A stretch of DNA of 64,000 nucleotides, from assembly GCF_036785885.1 (NCBI RefSeq), contig NC_092314.1:15955638-16019637 (forward strand). Reading direction: 5' to 3'. The notes beneath the pieces were generated by a model. It searched no databases. It worked only from the letters and a program-made list of their open reading frames with translations, and was not told the origin of the DNA. Numbering within the stretch: the stretch's first letter is position 1; the number at the start of each line of letters is the position of its first letter. This DNA is from Coffea arabica (lineage: Eukaryota; Streptophyta; Magnoliopsida; Gentianales; Rubiaceae). The translations under genes were made by a program, and so were the position numbers. Positions 21,739 to 33,304 of this stretch are shown here, piece after piece.

Positions 21739-22135
21739 AGTTAAGCCATTAAGGGGAAAAGGAAATTTCGGCAATTGTAGAGAGAGGAACCAGGAAGACC
21801 GAAGCGGCGAAGTGAAGTGCGAACTGCGAAGAGGAAGACTGGAGCGAACTAGCGAAGTTACCGAAGCGAAGAAATGAAGAATGAAGATTAGGGATCGGTC
21901 AAAATTGAAGTTTTTGTCAATTTTGACTCAAAAATTGGAAAACCGCGGTTCACAGTCCGACCCGATTTTGAAGATTTGAACGATTTTTTACGGATTTGAA
22001 CGATTTTTTACGGTTTTGACCGGTTTCTTATAAAAGTCAACACAAGCTATAGACCGGACCGGACACATGGCCGGGTCGCAGTCGAACCGGTCAACCCGGT
22101 CAGTCCGGTCCGGGTTTGAAAACATTGGTTCTAAT

Positions 22136-22505
22136 CATTAACCTTTTCCGCACATTCGTCGAGAAGTCTTGCCTGACCTTTCAGATAATATTATATTATA
22201 GCCTTCAATGAGAACGAACAAAAGTGTGATTGTCAAAATGAAAAAGTAAATAACATGTTGGATTTGAAGGACTTGAACTCTACAATCCTTAACTCTCTGA
22301 ACACTCCATCTTTAAATTGTTTGTCCAAAGACTATGTTTCCTCTTCTATTCCATTTGATCCCTGGTCTTTGAGCAATCCTCGAGGTAGAGATATTACTAC
22401 GTTCAGCAATTCATGTTTTCTTTCTTTTGTCAATCAGCATTTAGTATCATTGTCCTTCATATGCTACTCTGATATAAATAATGATGTCTATTTATATGCG
22501 TTGCA
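22136..22505. other. Helitron sequence between the hAT and the N-terminal domain
   Basis: The frame at 22255-22505 contains LNTPSLNCLSKD, paralleling LNGPSLSNLSKD at about 22795, so part of the Helitron 5' coding region appears internally duplicated. No named domain. Confidence 0.4.
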
Positions 22506-23994
22506 GTGACTCCATTCAATCAGAGAGCTCAGCGTCGTAAATGTCAGATAGAGACTATTGCTAGAATAAGGAAAAAAATAAAGGAACATGCATCTTTTGA
22601 TTCCTTGCTTAATGACCAGCCTTGTCAGTGGAGGCATGCAAATACTTTGTCCAAGGCATGGTCTCACGTTCCAGAGGTTAACATTGCAATTTTTTATGAG
22701 AACGAACAAACCTCTAGTACACAATGTAAAGGTACAACTAACATCTTTGAAACTACACAGAACTTAAATTCTAAAACTCTAGGTTCTTTGAACGGTCCAT
22801 CTCTGAGCAACTTGTCAAAAGACTGTTTCTTCTTCTATTACATTCAATCTCCAATTTTCTAGTGCTTCTCTAGGTATAGATATTATTATACACACCAATT
22901 GTTTTGCCTTTCCTGTTCAATCTCTCTTCCTTAAAAAATTTTCTCCTTCTCCTCTAGGATAATTCTGTCTTATTGCTACCTAATTAAGTTTGCCGTTCCA
23001 GATATCCAGTCCATTCAAAAAAAAATGTGATTGTTCGTTCTCAGACACTAAGTGATGTGTTAGCTAACAGAGATGAGACCAGCAAATCCTTCAATATTCC
23101 TATTGTTTTTATAGATTGTGCAAAGAATTGCACGAATGTTATGCCAACAAGAACGAAACAGTCAGGTTGTCCATTCATTGTTGATGCCATTTCAGACTTT
23201 TTTTCCATGTTTCGTTTATGTTAAGTTCGTTTAAGATTTTCTCCTACCCATTGTACCCAATACATAGAGTAAATAATGGTAAACATAGTTGCTCAAATGT
23301 CTTTAGAATTGAAGAAATTCCTAGAGAATCTTTATTGCTTCCTGATGCTCCTGATTGTGTGGAGCGAAGAGGTTTCATCTGGAACCTCCAAGCTTGTGCT
23401 GTTCACAAGGGGAAATCTCTATAGTTGTTCCTCCAATGCCTTATGCTCTAAAACAACTATTTATAGGGACTAATGAAGAATGTGAGCATTTTAGATAAAT
23501 GTCCCATACTTATAACAATAACTTGTCCTTCACTTCATTTGCTGCGAAGTATGATCCAAAATTGACAAAGTATACGCAGGGAATTTATACTTGTCATGTT
23601 CAGGACCACGTTTATCATTTTCTCAATAGTTTATCACAGAGAGGGGATAGACCTTGTGGAATTCATCTCTATTTTTTTTTTATACTGATGAAGAATTAGT
23701 AAAGAGGGTTGCTACTTCTGACAAACTGCATGAGAGGACTTTAAAGCTGCTTATGGATATGCTAGGTTCTTCAAATATCTGACAGATGTTCCAAACCTCG
23801 AAAAACATAATATTGTGCTTATTTGTTATCCTGGGCTAGATCAACTTGTTTAAAATCTTCCTTCTATCTCTCGAGTTGGTGCAATATGGACTGAAAGTGC
23901 TGATGAATTAGTTGAAAGGCGAGCCTACATTCTAGCGTATAGCCATTCAAATACCAACCACAAGGTTCAGCATTATTATGCTTATTATGATCCT
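22506..23994 (+). pseudogene. Helitron replicase N-terminal region (Helitron_like_N)
   Basis: Readable blocks, in broken frames: QRAQRRKCQIETIARIRKKI; LLPDAPDCVE followed by a CAKRFH-like metal-binding stretch in the alternative frame; FTSFAAKYDPKLTKYTQGIY; then TESADELVERRAYILAYSHS ending in HYYAYYDP. These match, in order, the region before the Rep domain in plant Helitron proteins (DAPDC.HC.AKRF, FTSFG, QGQIYH, AAIWVE, PLQYPLLF). Stops and shifts at several places. The copia element interrupts it exactly within the conserved YYDPLQYPLLF motif. Confidence 0.75.
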
Positions 23995-24223
23995 TGAAAA
24001 CTAAAAAAAATGGAGAGAAAATAGTCTTCTTCATATATATTTGGACTACACAATATACAAATATATATACACAAGTATAACCTAATTTAGATTCTAAAAT
24101 CATGCTAATCTAAATTAGTCTATTACCTAATTAATATATGATACTATAATCAATCAAATATAATCTTTCCTAATATTTACAATATCAAATCTTTTCATAA
24201 TATCAGATCACATATCTTCAACA
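23995..24223 (-). repeat. Copia 3' LTR
   Basis: 229 bp, TGAAAACT...TCTTCAACA on the + strand (TGTTGAAGA... on the coding strand). The adjacent CTCCCTCTCAAG (24224-24235) is the complement of the polypurine tract CTTGAGAGGGAG. Confidence 0.9.
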
Positions 24224-24235
24224 CTCCCTCTCAAG

Positions 24236-27200
24236 ATGGAGATGTTAATCATGCCTATCTTGTCACAAATGTAATCAATTCTCGAACCATTTAGAGGTTT
24301 AGTGAAAATATCAGCTAACTATTCTCCAGTTCTCACATGACTGGTTGAGATCAAGTTTTGCTGAATTTTTTCACGAACAAAGTGGCAACCAACTTTGATA
24401 TGCTTTGTTCACTCATGAAAAACTGGATTTGATGCTATATAAAGGGCAGCTTGATTGTTACACCATAACTTCATTGGAAGTGAATTATTGATTCCCATCT
24501 CACACAATAATTGATGTATCCATATAAGCTCACAAGTGGATTGTGCCATAGACCGGTATTCAGACTCTGCATTACAGCGAGATACTACATTTTGTTTCTT
24601 ACTTTTTCACGATACCAAATTACCTCCAACGAAGACACAATACCCAGTTGTAGATTTTCGATCAATTTTAGAACATGCTCAATCCGCATCTGAGAAGCAT
24701 TTAATATGAGAATGACCATGATTACCATATAGTATACCACGTCTTGGAGCTCCTTTAGAATAACATGAGATTTGTTCTAAAACTGTCCAATGGGTGATTC
24801 TTGCTAAGGACATAAATTGACTCACAATACTAACCGGATATGTAATATTCGGACGAGTCACAGTAAGATAATTCAACTTTCCCACTAATCTCCGATACAT
24901 CTGCTGTAAGTTGCATGTTGGGGATCATTGGTGCACTGCATGACTTAACACCTAACTTTCCTGTTACTTTTGAAAAGATCAAGGACATACTTACTTTGGC
25001 ATAAGAAGATACCTTGTTTACATCTTGTAACCTCAATGCCTAAAAAGTATTTCAACATACCCAAATCTTTTGTCTGGAAGCGCAATTGAAGAAAATTTTT
25101 AAGAACTGCAATACCTACATTGTTACTACCAGTGATAACAATATCATCAACATAAACCACTAATAGGATAATACCAACTTCAAATTGTTGATAAAAAATA
25201 GAATGATCAGAATTACACTTCTTCATACCAAACTCTTGAACCACCTCACTGAATCTCGCAAACCAAGCACGAGGACTCTGTTTTAAATCATATAGTGACT
25301 TTCGAAGTCTACAAACCTTACCAGACTCCCCCTGAGCAACAAATCCAGGTGGTTGCTCCATATAATCTTCCTCTTACAAATCCCCATGAAGGAATGCATT
25401 CTTAACATCTAACTGGTACAAAGGCCAATTATTAGTAGCAACAAGGAAAATAAATAATCGAACAGAGGTGAGTTTTGCTACGGGAGAAAACGTGTCTAAG
25501 TAATCCACCCCATATGTCTGAGCATACTTTTTTGCAACAAGACGAGCTTTGAGGCGAGCAACAGAACCATCAGGATTAACTTTTACAGTAAACACCCATT
25601 TACAACTAATAGGTTTCTTACCCGTTGGTAGATGAACCAAATCCCAGGTACCATTGTTATCTAGGGCCATCATTTCTTCCTCCATAGCATCCCGCCAACC
25701 AGGATGTTCCAAAGGCTTAGATAAGCGTTGAGAAAAAGATATTGAGTCTAAGGAAGCAGTAAAACAACGCAAAGAGGGAGACAAATGGTCATATGAAGCA
25801 AATGATGAAACTGGGTAAGTGCACCGTCTTTTACCTTTTCTTAAAACAATAAGCAAATCAAGACTGGAATCTAGAGACTGAGGAAGCAATGGATCAGGAC
25901 TCGGATCTGTAGAGAGAGAAGGTGGTGGAGGATGTGAGTCTATGTGTTGAGAATGACGAGAATACACTTGAGTGATCGTTGGTCTTGTAGGAACAGTTGT
26001 TGTAACAGTGTAGACTAGAATATCATCTCCCTTCCCCTGACTACTATAGACATTAGACTCAAGAAAAAATGGATGCGCCTCAAAAAAAGTAACATCAGCA
26101 TAGACTAAATAACGATCTAAACTTGGAGAATAACATCTATACCTTTTTTGAAAACTTGAATAACCCAAAAACACACACTTGAGAGATTTGGGATCTAATT
26201 TAGACACCTGAGGATTGGTATCACGAACAAAACAAGCACACCCAGATATGCATGGCTCAATGGGAAATAAAAATTGGGTTGGAAACAAAATTGAATAAGG
26301 AATCTCGCCAGCAAGTATAAAAGATGGCATGCGATTAATTAAGAAACAGGCTGTTGAAACCGCATCTGCCCAAAATTGCTTAGAAACCTTCATGTGAAAT
26401 AGAAGGGCTCTAGTAATTTCTAATAAGTGCTTATTTTTCCTTTCAACAACACCATTTTATGGTGGTGTGTCAGGACATGAAGATTGGTGAAGGATTCCAT
26501 TTTCTGACATATATGAATTAAAGGGTTTAGAAAAATATTCTTTTGCATTATCACTTCGCAAAATGCAGACAGACACATTGAATTGTGTTTTTATTTCAGA
26601 ACAAAAGAAATAAAAGATATTAAATAAATCTGAACGACTTCTCATTAAATATAACCAAGTAACACGAGAGTAGTCATCAACAAAGATAACAAAATATTTA
26701 AAACCAGACTTAGATACTATTGGACAAGGGCCCCATATATTAGAGTGCATTAATTTAAAGGGGGATGAAACCCGTTTATTGACTTTAGGCAAGTAAGACA
26801 AACGATGATGCTTGGCAAATTGGCACGATTCACAATCTAAATGGGATAATTCTGAAAATTTGGACACAACTTCTTCAAAGTGGGGTAGAGATAGATGACC
26901 CAAACGACAGTGAATTTCAAGCGAAGTCAAGGTGGAGGAACATGCAATAGGTTTCGGCACTTTCAATGAAGGGATTTCAAGTGTATACAAGCCGTCAGAC
27001 TCACGTCATTTACCAATAATTTTTTCCGTCATAAGATCCTGAAAAACACAGTATTCAGGAAAGAATGAGACGGAGCACTTGAGAGCTTTTGTAATTTTAC
27101 TAACTGAGAGTAGATAAAACGAAAAATTAGGTAAGCATGAGACTGGATATAAGGGGATAGATGACACAATAATTGCTATACCAGAACTCACAATTGAAGC

Positions 27201-28346
27201 ACATGACCCATCAGCTAAAGTAACATTCGGATGATCTTTGTTAGGATTAAAAGAGGAGAGGATACCTTTATTACCGATCATATGATCTGTTTCACCGGAA
27301 TCGATGACTCATTTGTTAGAAGATGACACAAGGCATGTGGTAGGCTTACTTGAGTGATCAATGGAAGGAGGATTGGTACTAGAAGATGGGTTAGCAGATT
27401 TTTGTGAGGCCTGGAACTCAGTAAAGCGGGCAAACTCGTCAGCAGAGATGAGTATGAATTTGTCAGATGGCACATAATTATTTTCCTGGATTGCAAAATT
27501 TGTAAACGGGGGCTGCTGTTAAGGTCTATCATGAAGGTCCCAACACGTACGTATGGTATGGCCTGATTTCTTACAGTGATAACAGATTCGCTGATTTGAA
27601 TTGTATTGTCCATGACCAGCAATCCCACCAGTCCCATTTTTGCCACTATTTCTACCATTATGACCAGCACCACTTCGACTCACGAGAGCATTAGTAATAT
27701 TGGAAGTAGACAAAGATCCCTTGGTTCTCAACACTCGTGTGAAAGTTTCATGGAGGGAAACAATCTTTGGGCTAGAGAGAATTTGTGTTCGAGCAGCATC
27801 AAACTCAATTGGTAATCCTGCAAGAAAACTCATTATAGCCATTTGTTCTCGTTGAAACTATTGAGTTTTTACATCAGTACTAAAAGAAAGGAGAGAATTC
27901 AATTCCTCATACACACGTTTAAAATCCATAAAATATTCTATAAGGGATCTCTGCTATTTTTTCAAACAGTAAAATTCCTTACAAATATCATATATATGAT
28001 TTAAATTACCTGTACCAGAATACAAGAAAGCTAAATAATCCATAAGATCTTTAACAAACTCACAATGATTGATGAGACTGACTATCTCATTATCAACAGA
28101 GTTTCGGATATGCAAAAATAGTTTTGCATCTTCCCTTAGCCAAATCTTCTTTTCTTTCCCATCAACGGGTGGGTCATCAGTGAGATTATCATCTCTATCG
28201 ATGCTGCGCAGATATATCCGAATAGTTTTACTCCAATCCAAAAAAATTTTTCCACTCAATTTACGTTCAGTAATTTTTGATGTCGTAGGAATAATATCAG
28301 AAATTACTGTTTTCATCTCTCTACTACTACCTTTCATATCTGCCAT
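24236..28346 (-). pseudogene. Copia gag-pol polyprotein remnant
   Basis: Read right to left. Gag (28346 to about 27520) includes a zinc knuckle CYHCKKSGHTIRTC. Protease region about 27300. Integrase (26990-26457) has the GAG-pre-integrase HCRLGHLSLPHFEE, a CESCQFAKH finger and the core FVDDYSRVTWLYLM with LRSDNAKEY. Reverse transcriptase (26393-24945) has [20 protein letters not shown], the [12 protein letters not shown] block, SLYDLKQSPRAWF and the catalytic YVDDIVITGS. RNase H remnants start with YRRLVGKLNYLTVTRPNI. Stops interrupt it, including one right after HGDL and several in gag and RNase H. It can be read as one ancestral polyprotein of normal copia order but is not functional. Confidence 0.9.
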
Positions 28347-28423
28347 TATAATTCACAGAAGAAAGACCTAAAAGCCATTCAATAGGGTCATGTCAAATGA
28401 CAAATTGATAATAGAGGCTGAAA

Positions 28424-28434
28424 CTCTGATACCA
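28424..28434 (-). other. Copia primer binding site
   Basis: CTCTGATACCA on the + strand, that is TGGTATCAGAG on the coding strand, directly adjoining the 5' LTR. It is complementary to the 3' end of initiator tRNA-Met, the usual copia primer. Confidence 0.93.
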
Positions 28435-29099
28435 TGAAAACTAAGAAAAAGGGAGAGAAAATACTCTTCTTCATATATATTTGGACTACACACACTACAA
28501 AAAATTATTTCTTTCGTGACAAATTTTTCATGACAACCAACCTATTCGTTACAAAAACAATACTTTTTATGACAACCCGTCAGGCAAATGTCCTTCAAAA
28601 GGCAAACATGTTTTTCTATTTTTTTTCATTGTTTAGAGTTACTTTCCCCACATCAATTCGTCAGGAAAAGTTTTCATTCTCCCTCCATTTTTTTCCCCGT
28701 TTTGGACCCAAAAAAATTTAGAAGGAAATCAGACTTATGACATGGAAACCGGGAAACAAAGAAACACTTTTCCGTATCTCTTACTTTTGGAACAACAACG
28801 ACAAAGAAACACTTTCTCCAAATCTGTAACTTGTCTTCATATCTCCAACAACAAAGAACAACAACGAACTCGAACTTGTCTTCATCTCTTTCAACAAGAG
28901 AGACAACACGATGGTCTAAGGTGATGTAAAAATCAAATAATCCTTCAATTTTGTCTTCAATTTTGTCTTGAATCAGTTCCTTTTCTCCAAATCACCCTTC
29001 AATTTTGTCCTTAATTGGTTCATTTTTTATTTTTATAGTGGGTATTTTATTCATCTCTCTCTTTCTCTGTTCGTCAAAACCCAGGAAGATGTTTAAATT

Positions 29100-30900
29100 C
29101 TTGTGCCCGAGGATATAATCAGTAGAAAACTTGTTGATATCATTCTTGCTGATGCTCGCTTGCTCGATAGAGATCCTTTGAAAATTGACCCGGTTGGTAT
29201 CCTATTTTGGTTGCTCCTCCTATTTCCAAGTCATCAATTTTTCAGCTCTGCTCAAGGTACTGAAAGTACAATAGTGGAATTGGCAGTCGGCTCTGACTGG
29301 TGAGTCAATTCAATTTTTCAGGTCTGACTATGGAATTTGCAATCAGCTCAATTTTTCAGTTTTGTTGCTTCTCTATTTAACAGAAAAGTTACAATTTTTA
29401 GCTTACCCTTTTGATAAAAGATCGATATTTCATGAAATGGCATTATTTTTTATACAATGCAGTTGTAGATTAAGAATATGTACTTAAATTACAATTAAGT
29501 TTCTAAATATTTCCTTGGGTTATATGTCCTGGTGCAAATATTGGTTATTGGATTAGAAGGGTGGTAATGTTGTTTGGATTTCATGGCCAAAAAAAGAGGA
29601 AATTTTGACTTGGTTAGTCAAAATGGGTGTACTATTGTCCAGTCTTTTTTATACGTATGTCTACATAGTTTGAACTACATTTGAGTGGCTTTTATATGAG
29701 GTAGTTGTATTTTGTTTTGGGTGAAGATAATAGATAAATTTCAGGTCAGCATGGAACACTGAAAGAAATTTTAAGACTGGCTATGGGGAAACCAGCAATG
29801 TATTCTCAGTGGTTGCATCCTTGCTACTTACTGCAAGGATAGTCTTCGAACACTACTGACACTTTTTCCTATGCATCACCCATATAGAAAAAAATGAAGA
29901 TGGCCCAGGATAATTTGGTGGTGGAGAAATCCCAGTGTTGCAATAAAAAATGGAGCATGTTAGTGACTTACCACGGCCTAAATCTCATTGCTTGAATTCA
30001 GCTTACTAACAGAGTTGAGATGTGAGAATTATGACAGCGATGCTAGTTGCTACTGTGATTATCTATACTGGATGTGCGACTTCAGATTCTGTTGTTCTTC
30101 CATTTCCAGATTAAAGGTGGAATGGCAGGGTTTACAGGACAAATTTCTGCTGTCATAATTCTTGGCATTATGTTGATGTGACATAGTTCTTCTCATTTGC
30201 CCTGTAAATGTTCTTGAAAGTGAGATGGACAGGTAAAGATGTTTAAGCAGCAGTCTCTGGCTTCTTTTATAGTCTAAGCCTATTACAAATTGGAATTTTG
30301 TTGGATTTACATGACATTTGACATACATCTAAGCTGGTTGCTAAAATAACAGTGAAGCCAGTCACACTGTTTCTTAGTTATTTAAATTGAGAAAAAGATG
30401 ATTCTACCTGGATATTTCTTCATATAGGTGTGTTTTTAGTTAAAAATTATCATTTTTGTTCCATTAGTATCTTTCTCTTACCAGCCCAATTGGAATTTTG
30501 TTGGATCTATGATACATATCTGGAATAGATCTAAGCTGTTTGCTAACAGTACAGTGAAGTCAGTCTCGTGATTTCATAATAAAGTAAATTGAAAAAAAAT
30601 AATGATGATTTGGCCTTGACATCTCTTTGTATAGGTGCATGTTAGTTAAAAGTTATCATTTCTGTTCCATTAATATCTTTTTCTTACCAGCCCACTTTCC
30701 ATTTGCCAACTTTTGCACGCTGTGAGCTTTAATCTAAACTTTTGCTAGCTGAGAAATGGCAATAGAAACTTCTGTGTTAAATTTCCTTTTTGTTAGATGG
30801 GTAGCTATGAAAGAAACTGAGGTACAAGATCTATTTAACTGGCTTGCCCTGGACTTTGAGAAGGCAGGTTTTATTAATGAACTTCTTACGTTGTGACAAT
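29100..30900 (+). pseudogene. Exon-like fragments of an unidentified host gene in the CACTA (5' part)
   Basis: Two stretches look like real exons. About 29100-29195 reads VPEDIISRKLVDIILADARL then LDRDPLKIDP. About 30795-30880 reads WVAMKETEVQDLFNWLALDF then EKAGFINELL. Both are amphipathic, lack low complexity and sit among intron-like AT-rich DNA. I do not recognise the gene. The sequence between them (29310-30780) is noncoding by eye. Confidence 0.4.
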
Positions 30901-31174
30901 GTAATATAGAAACAGTTAATTGAATTTTTACGTGGTGACGGATAAATAGAAAACTCTTTTGAGTTAAAATTTTCACATGGTGATATTTATCTATCTTGCT
31001 CAGATCTAATTGCACAGATTTTTCTTACAACAAAAGGTAATTTGCTGTATAAAGGTTTTCCATGAACTGTTTGAATGGATGCCTTTATTGGTTTGACATG
31101 CCTGTAAATGTGAATTGTTTCCAGCTGATTACTTATTCTGTTCTCTTGGCATGTGATACATAATATTCTGCAGG

Positions 31175-31592
31175 CATCAAAATATCTCATTGGAGATGCT
31201 TCTGAAGCTGGTCAGAGTATTTGGGTCAGTAATATATTCTTCTATATCAGCACCTTCATCCGTAGGAGTGGATATTGAGGCAGAGCAAAGGTGTGATTCA
31301 ATATCTCAAAACATCTCTTATTATCCGTATTATCTGAAGTCTCCTAATTCTGAGACTCTTGTTGGGTTGGTGCAAAAGGTTGGAACGCTGCAATACATGC
31401 TTTGTTGAGCTTGAAAAGGTTAAGCGTTGCTTGCCTGTACTTTGCAGGTGATTGTTCTCTCCCTAAATTGCTGTTCTCAATGTACGCACATGATGATTTC
31501 TTTGTTGCTTATTTGTTTTGGGGTTTTCCAGAAGAGGTGGTTCAATTGCCAAGTCGGCACACGAGTTAAATCTAGCACTTCAAGAAGTTTAG
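31175..31592 (+). pseudogene. Exon-like fragments of an unidentified host gene in the CACTA (3' part)
   Basis: After a CAG at about 31173 the frame reads MLLKLVRVFGSVIYSSISAP, then SSVGVDIEAEQR, then SPNSETLVGLVQKVGTLQYM. A shifted frame at about 31410 gives ELEKVKRCLPVL, and after a GT...AG intron RGGSIAKSAHELNLALQEV (31535-31590). These look like consecutive exons of one helical protein. I do not recognise the family with confidence. Frame changes show it is not an intact gene. Confidence 0.5.
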
Positions 31593-32750
31593 TTTCATGA
31601 GGAAGGTGTGTATTGATTGAGTAGTTTAGTTGCAAATATTGGATTGACACCTAACATGTTTCTCCAAGAAGACTGTGGGACTTGATCGCAGTCGTGCCAA
31701 GTGGAGGCTGCTAATTCATTCATTTAACTCAAGGTTGAAAGCTGAGTGAGAAATGGCCTTTTGCTTTCATCTGCTTGAACAGATATTGCGCCCCATCAAC
31801 TTGACCTGGTGGAGAATGCTTAGGTCTAATTCTTGGCTAACCCAATATCATGAAATGCTAATCTTTAGTTGTAGGCTTATTGGGTAAATCATGTATTGCT
31901 GTAATGTAGTTAGGTAGTAGCAAATAGATGCGAGCTGGGGAGTTAGGTAGTTAGGTAGTAGCAAATAGATGTGGAACAATTTATGTTATGATTTGTATTT
32001 CCTGGTGTATTATTGGTTACTTGCAGCATAGTAATTATTCTGGTACAAGTTAATGCATTGCTTGTACTCATTATTAGGTGGTCCCTAAGCAATTTGTAGT
32101 GATCATCCATGCATCATAACAAAAATACATCTTTTGCATACCATTCTATTATTTCTCTGATTTCAGATTTTTCTTGGTTTTATTGTACAGGTTTGGGGTG
32201 AACTTGTGGATTGCTTTTGGCTCATACTGAAGAACTCTTCTATTTTGATATCATCGATCTCTAGTATTTTGTTGACCATGGAATTAAAGTCCATCTTTTG
32301 GTTTTAGCATATGTTAGGTATATGGCAGTTATCTAGGGAGAAATAGCAATGTTGATATTGGTTTCAAATCATGGAATGTGATGATATATATGTAAATGTT
32401 TGACATAGTTAACTTTTGTGGTTTGACATATTATGGTTGCCTACTAATGATAATTTGTGAAGTTTTGGTTGATATTTTGCTTGCATACTTTTATATTTTG
32501 ATTGGATGGAGTGTCTAAATAGATTATATGCGATGGTTTAGTCAGGAGTTTTAATTTTTTTTGAAATTGGGCTTGTTGGCAGGGAGATTTCGTCCATTTG
32601 TAAGGGGAAGCTCTGCTAAAATTTTTTTTAAAATAAAATAAAAAATTATTATTCAAAAAAAAGATACGGTCATTGTTGTCACTAAAATTGCTAGGCTTAA
32701 AAATGCTGAATGGTCAAATTAGAAATTAATATATTATAGTGATGCAGCTA
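31593..32750. other. CACTA interior, 3'-UTR-like and noncoding
   Basis: AT-rich sequence that could be the 3' untranslated region of the captured gene. A 22 bp word GTTAGGTAGTAGCAAATAGATG occurs twice (about 31909 and 31949). No protein recognised. Confidence 0.4.
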
Positions 32751-33304
32751 TCGTCAGGAAAAATGATATTGCATTGTCATTAAAGTTTCCCCACAAGTTT
32801 CAATATAGGACTTTTCTTGACAATCAAAAATTTAGTGACAAAGTTCAGGGTCTTTCCCGACAAAGGATCGTCAAGAATATGAGGTCTTTCCCTGACGATC
32901 AAATCATCACGATTACCTTTCCTAATGATGCGTCACAGAAAATAACACCTTTCTTGACGACAATTCCAATAGTTGTCAGGAAAACCTTTTGCCGACGGCG
33001 TATAGGTGACTAATCTTCTCTGACGACATTGGTGTCACGAAAACTTTTCCTGACAAAATACGTATATTTTCCTGACAAATATTGTTGTCACTAGAAATCT
33101 TTTTTTTTGTAGTGACAATATATTAATATATATACACAAGTGTAACCTAATTTAGATCCTAAAATCATGCTAATCTAAATCAATCTATTATCTAATTAAT
33201 ATATGATACTATAATCCTATGATACTATAATCAATCAAATCTAATCTTTCCTAATATTTACAATATCAAATCTTTCTATAATATCAGATCACATATCTTC
33301 AACA

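Larger units (their letters stand above)
17268..22127 (-). mobile_element. hAT transposon with transposase and two captured host-gene fragments (Pack-hAT-like)
   Basis: The left end CAATGTTTTCAAACCCGGAC and the inverted right end (GTCCGGGTTTGAAAACATTG) match over 20 bp, followed by CCGGT-rich subterminal repeats. A perfect 8 bp duplication GTTCTAAT lies at 17260-17267 and 22128-22135. The transposase gene is on the minus strand (18006-20411). Between the transposase start and the right end lie, on the + strand, a CDKG-type kinase fragment (20511-20949) and an MKS1/VQ21-type fragment (21481-21738). Near the right end a 20 bp motif, GATTTGAACGATTTTTTACG, is repeated in tandem (about 21973-22012). 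Confidence 0.93.
28493..33114. mobile_element. CACTA element inside the copia LTR, carrying host-like exons
   Basis: The ends CACTACAAAAAA and TTTTTTTTGTAGTG are inverted; the 3 bp duplication ACA is at 28490-28492 and 33115-33117. Subterminal arrays of a CCTGACRA/TTGTCAGG motif are dense at 32750-33090 and present at 28520-28670. I find no TNP2 or Transposase_24 gene inside 4.6 kb; the interior instead has exon-like pieces with splice signals. It is therefore non-autonomous and possibly a gene-capturing CACTA. Confidence 0.9.
23995..33304 (-). mobile_element. Ty1/copia retrotransposon, minus strand, inactive
   Basis: TG...CA LTRs at both ends, 5 bp duplication ATCCT at 23990-23994 and 33305-33309, primer site next to the right LTR and polypurine tract next to the left LTR, so transcription runs leftward. 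Coding order on the minus strand is gag, integrase, reverse transcriptase, RNase H, as in Ty1/copia. The LTRs differ at roughly a dozen positions over about 229 bp, plus a 17 bp duplication on the right, so it is much older than the Athila-type element. Its 5' LTR holds a CACTA insertion. Confidence 0.95.
28435..33304 (-). repeat. Copia 5' LTR interrupted by a CACTA element
   Basis: LTR parts are 28435-28492 and 33115-33304, about 245 bp together after removing one ACA copy. The right part has CCTATGATACTATAAT duplicated relative to the left LTR. Confidence 0.9.
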
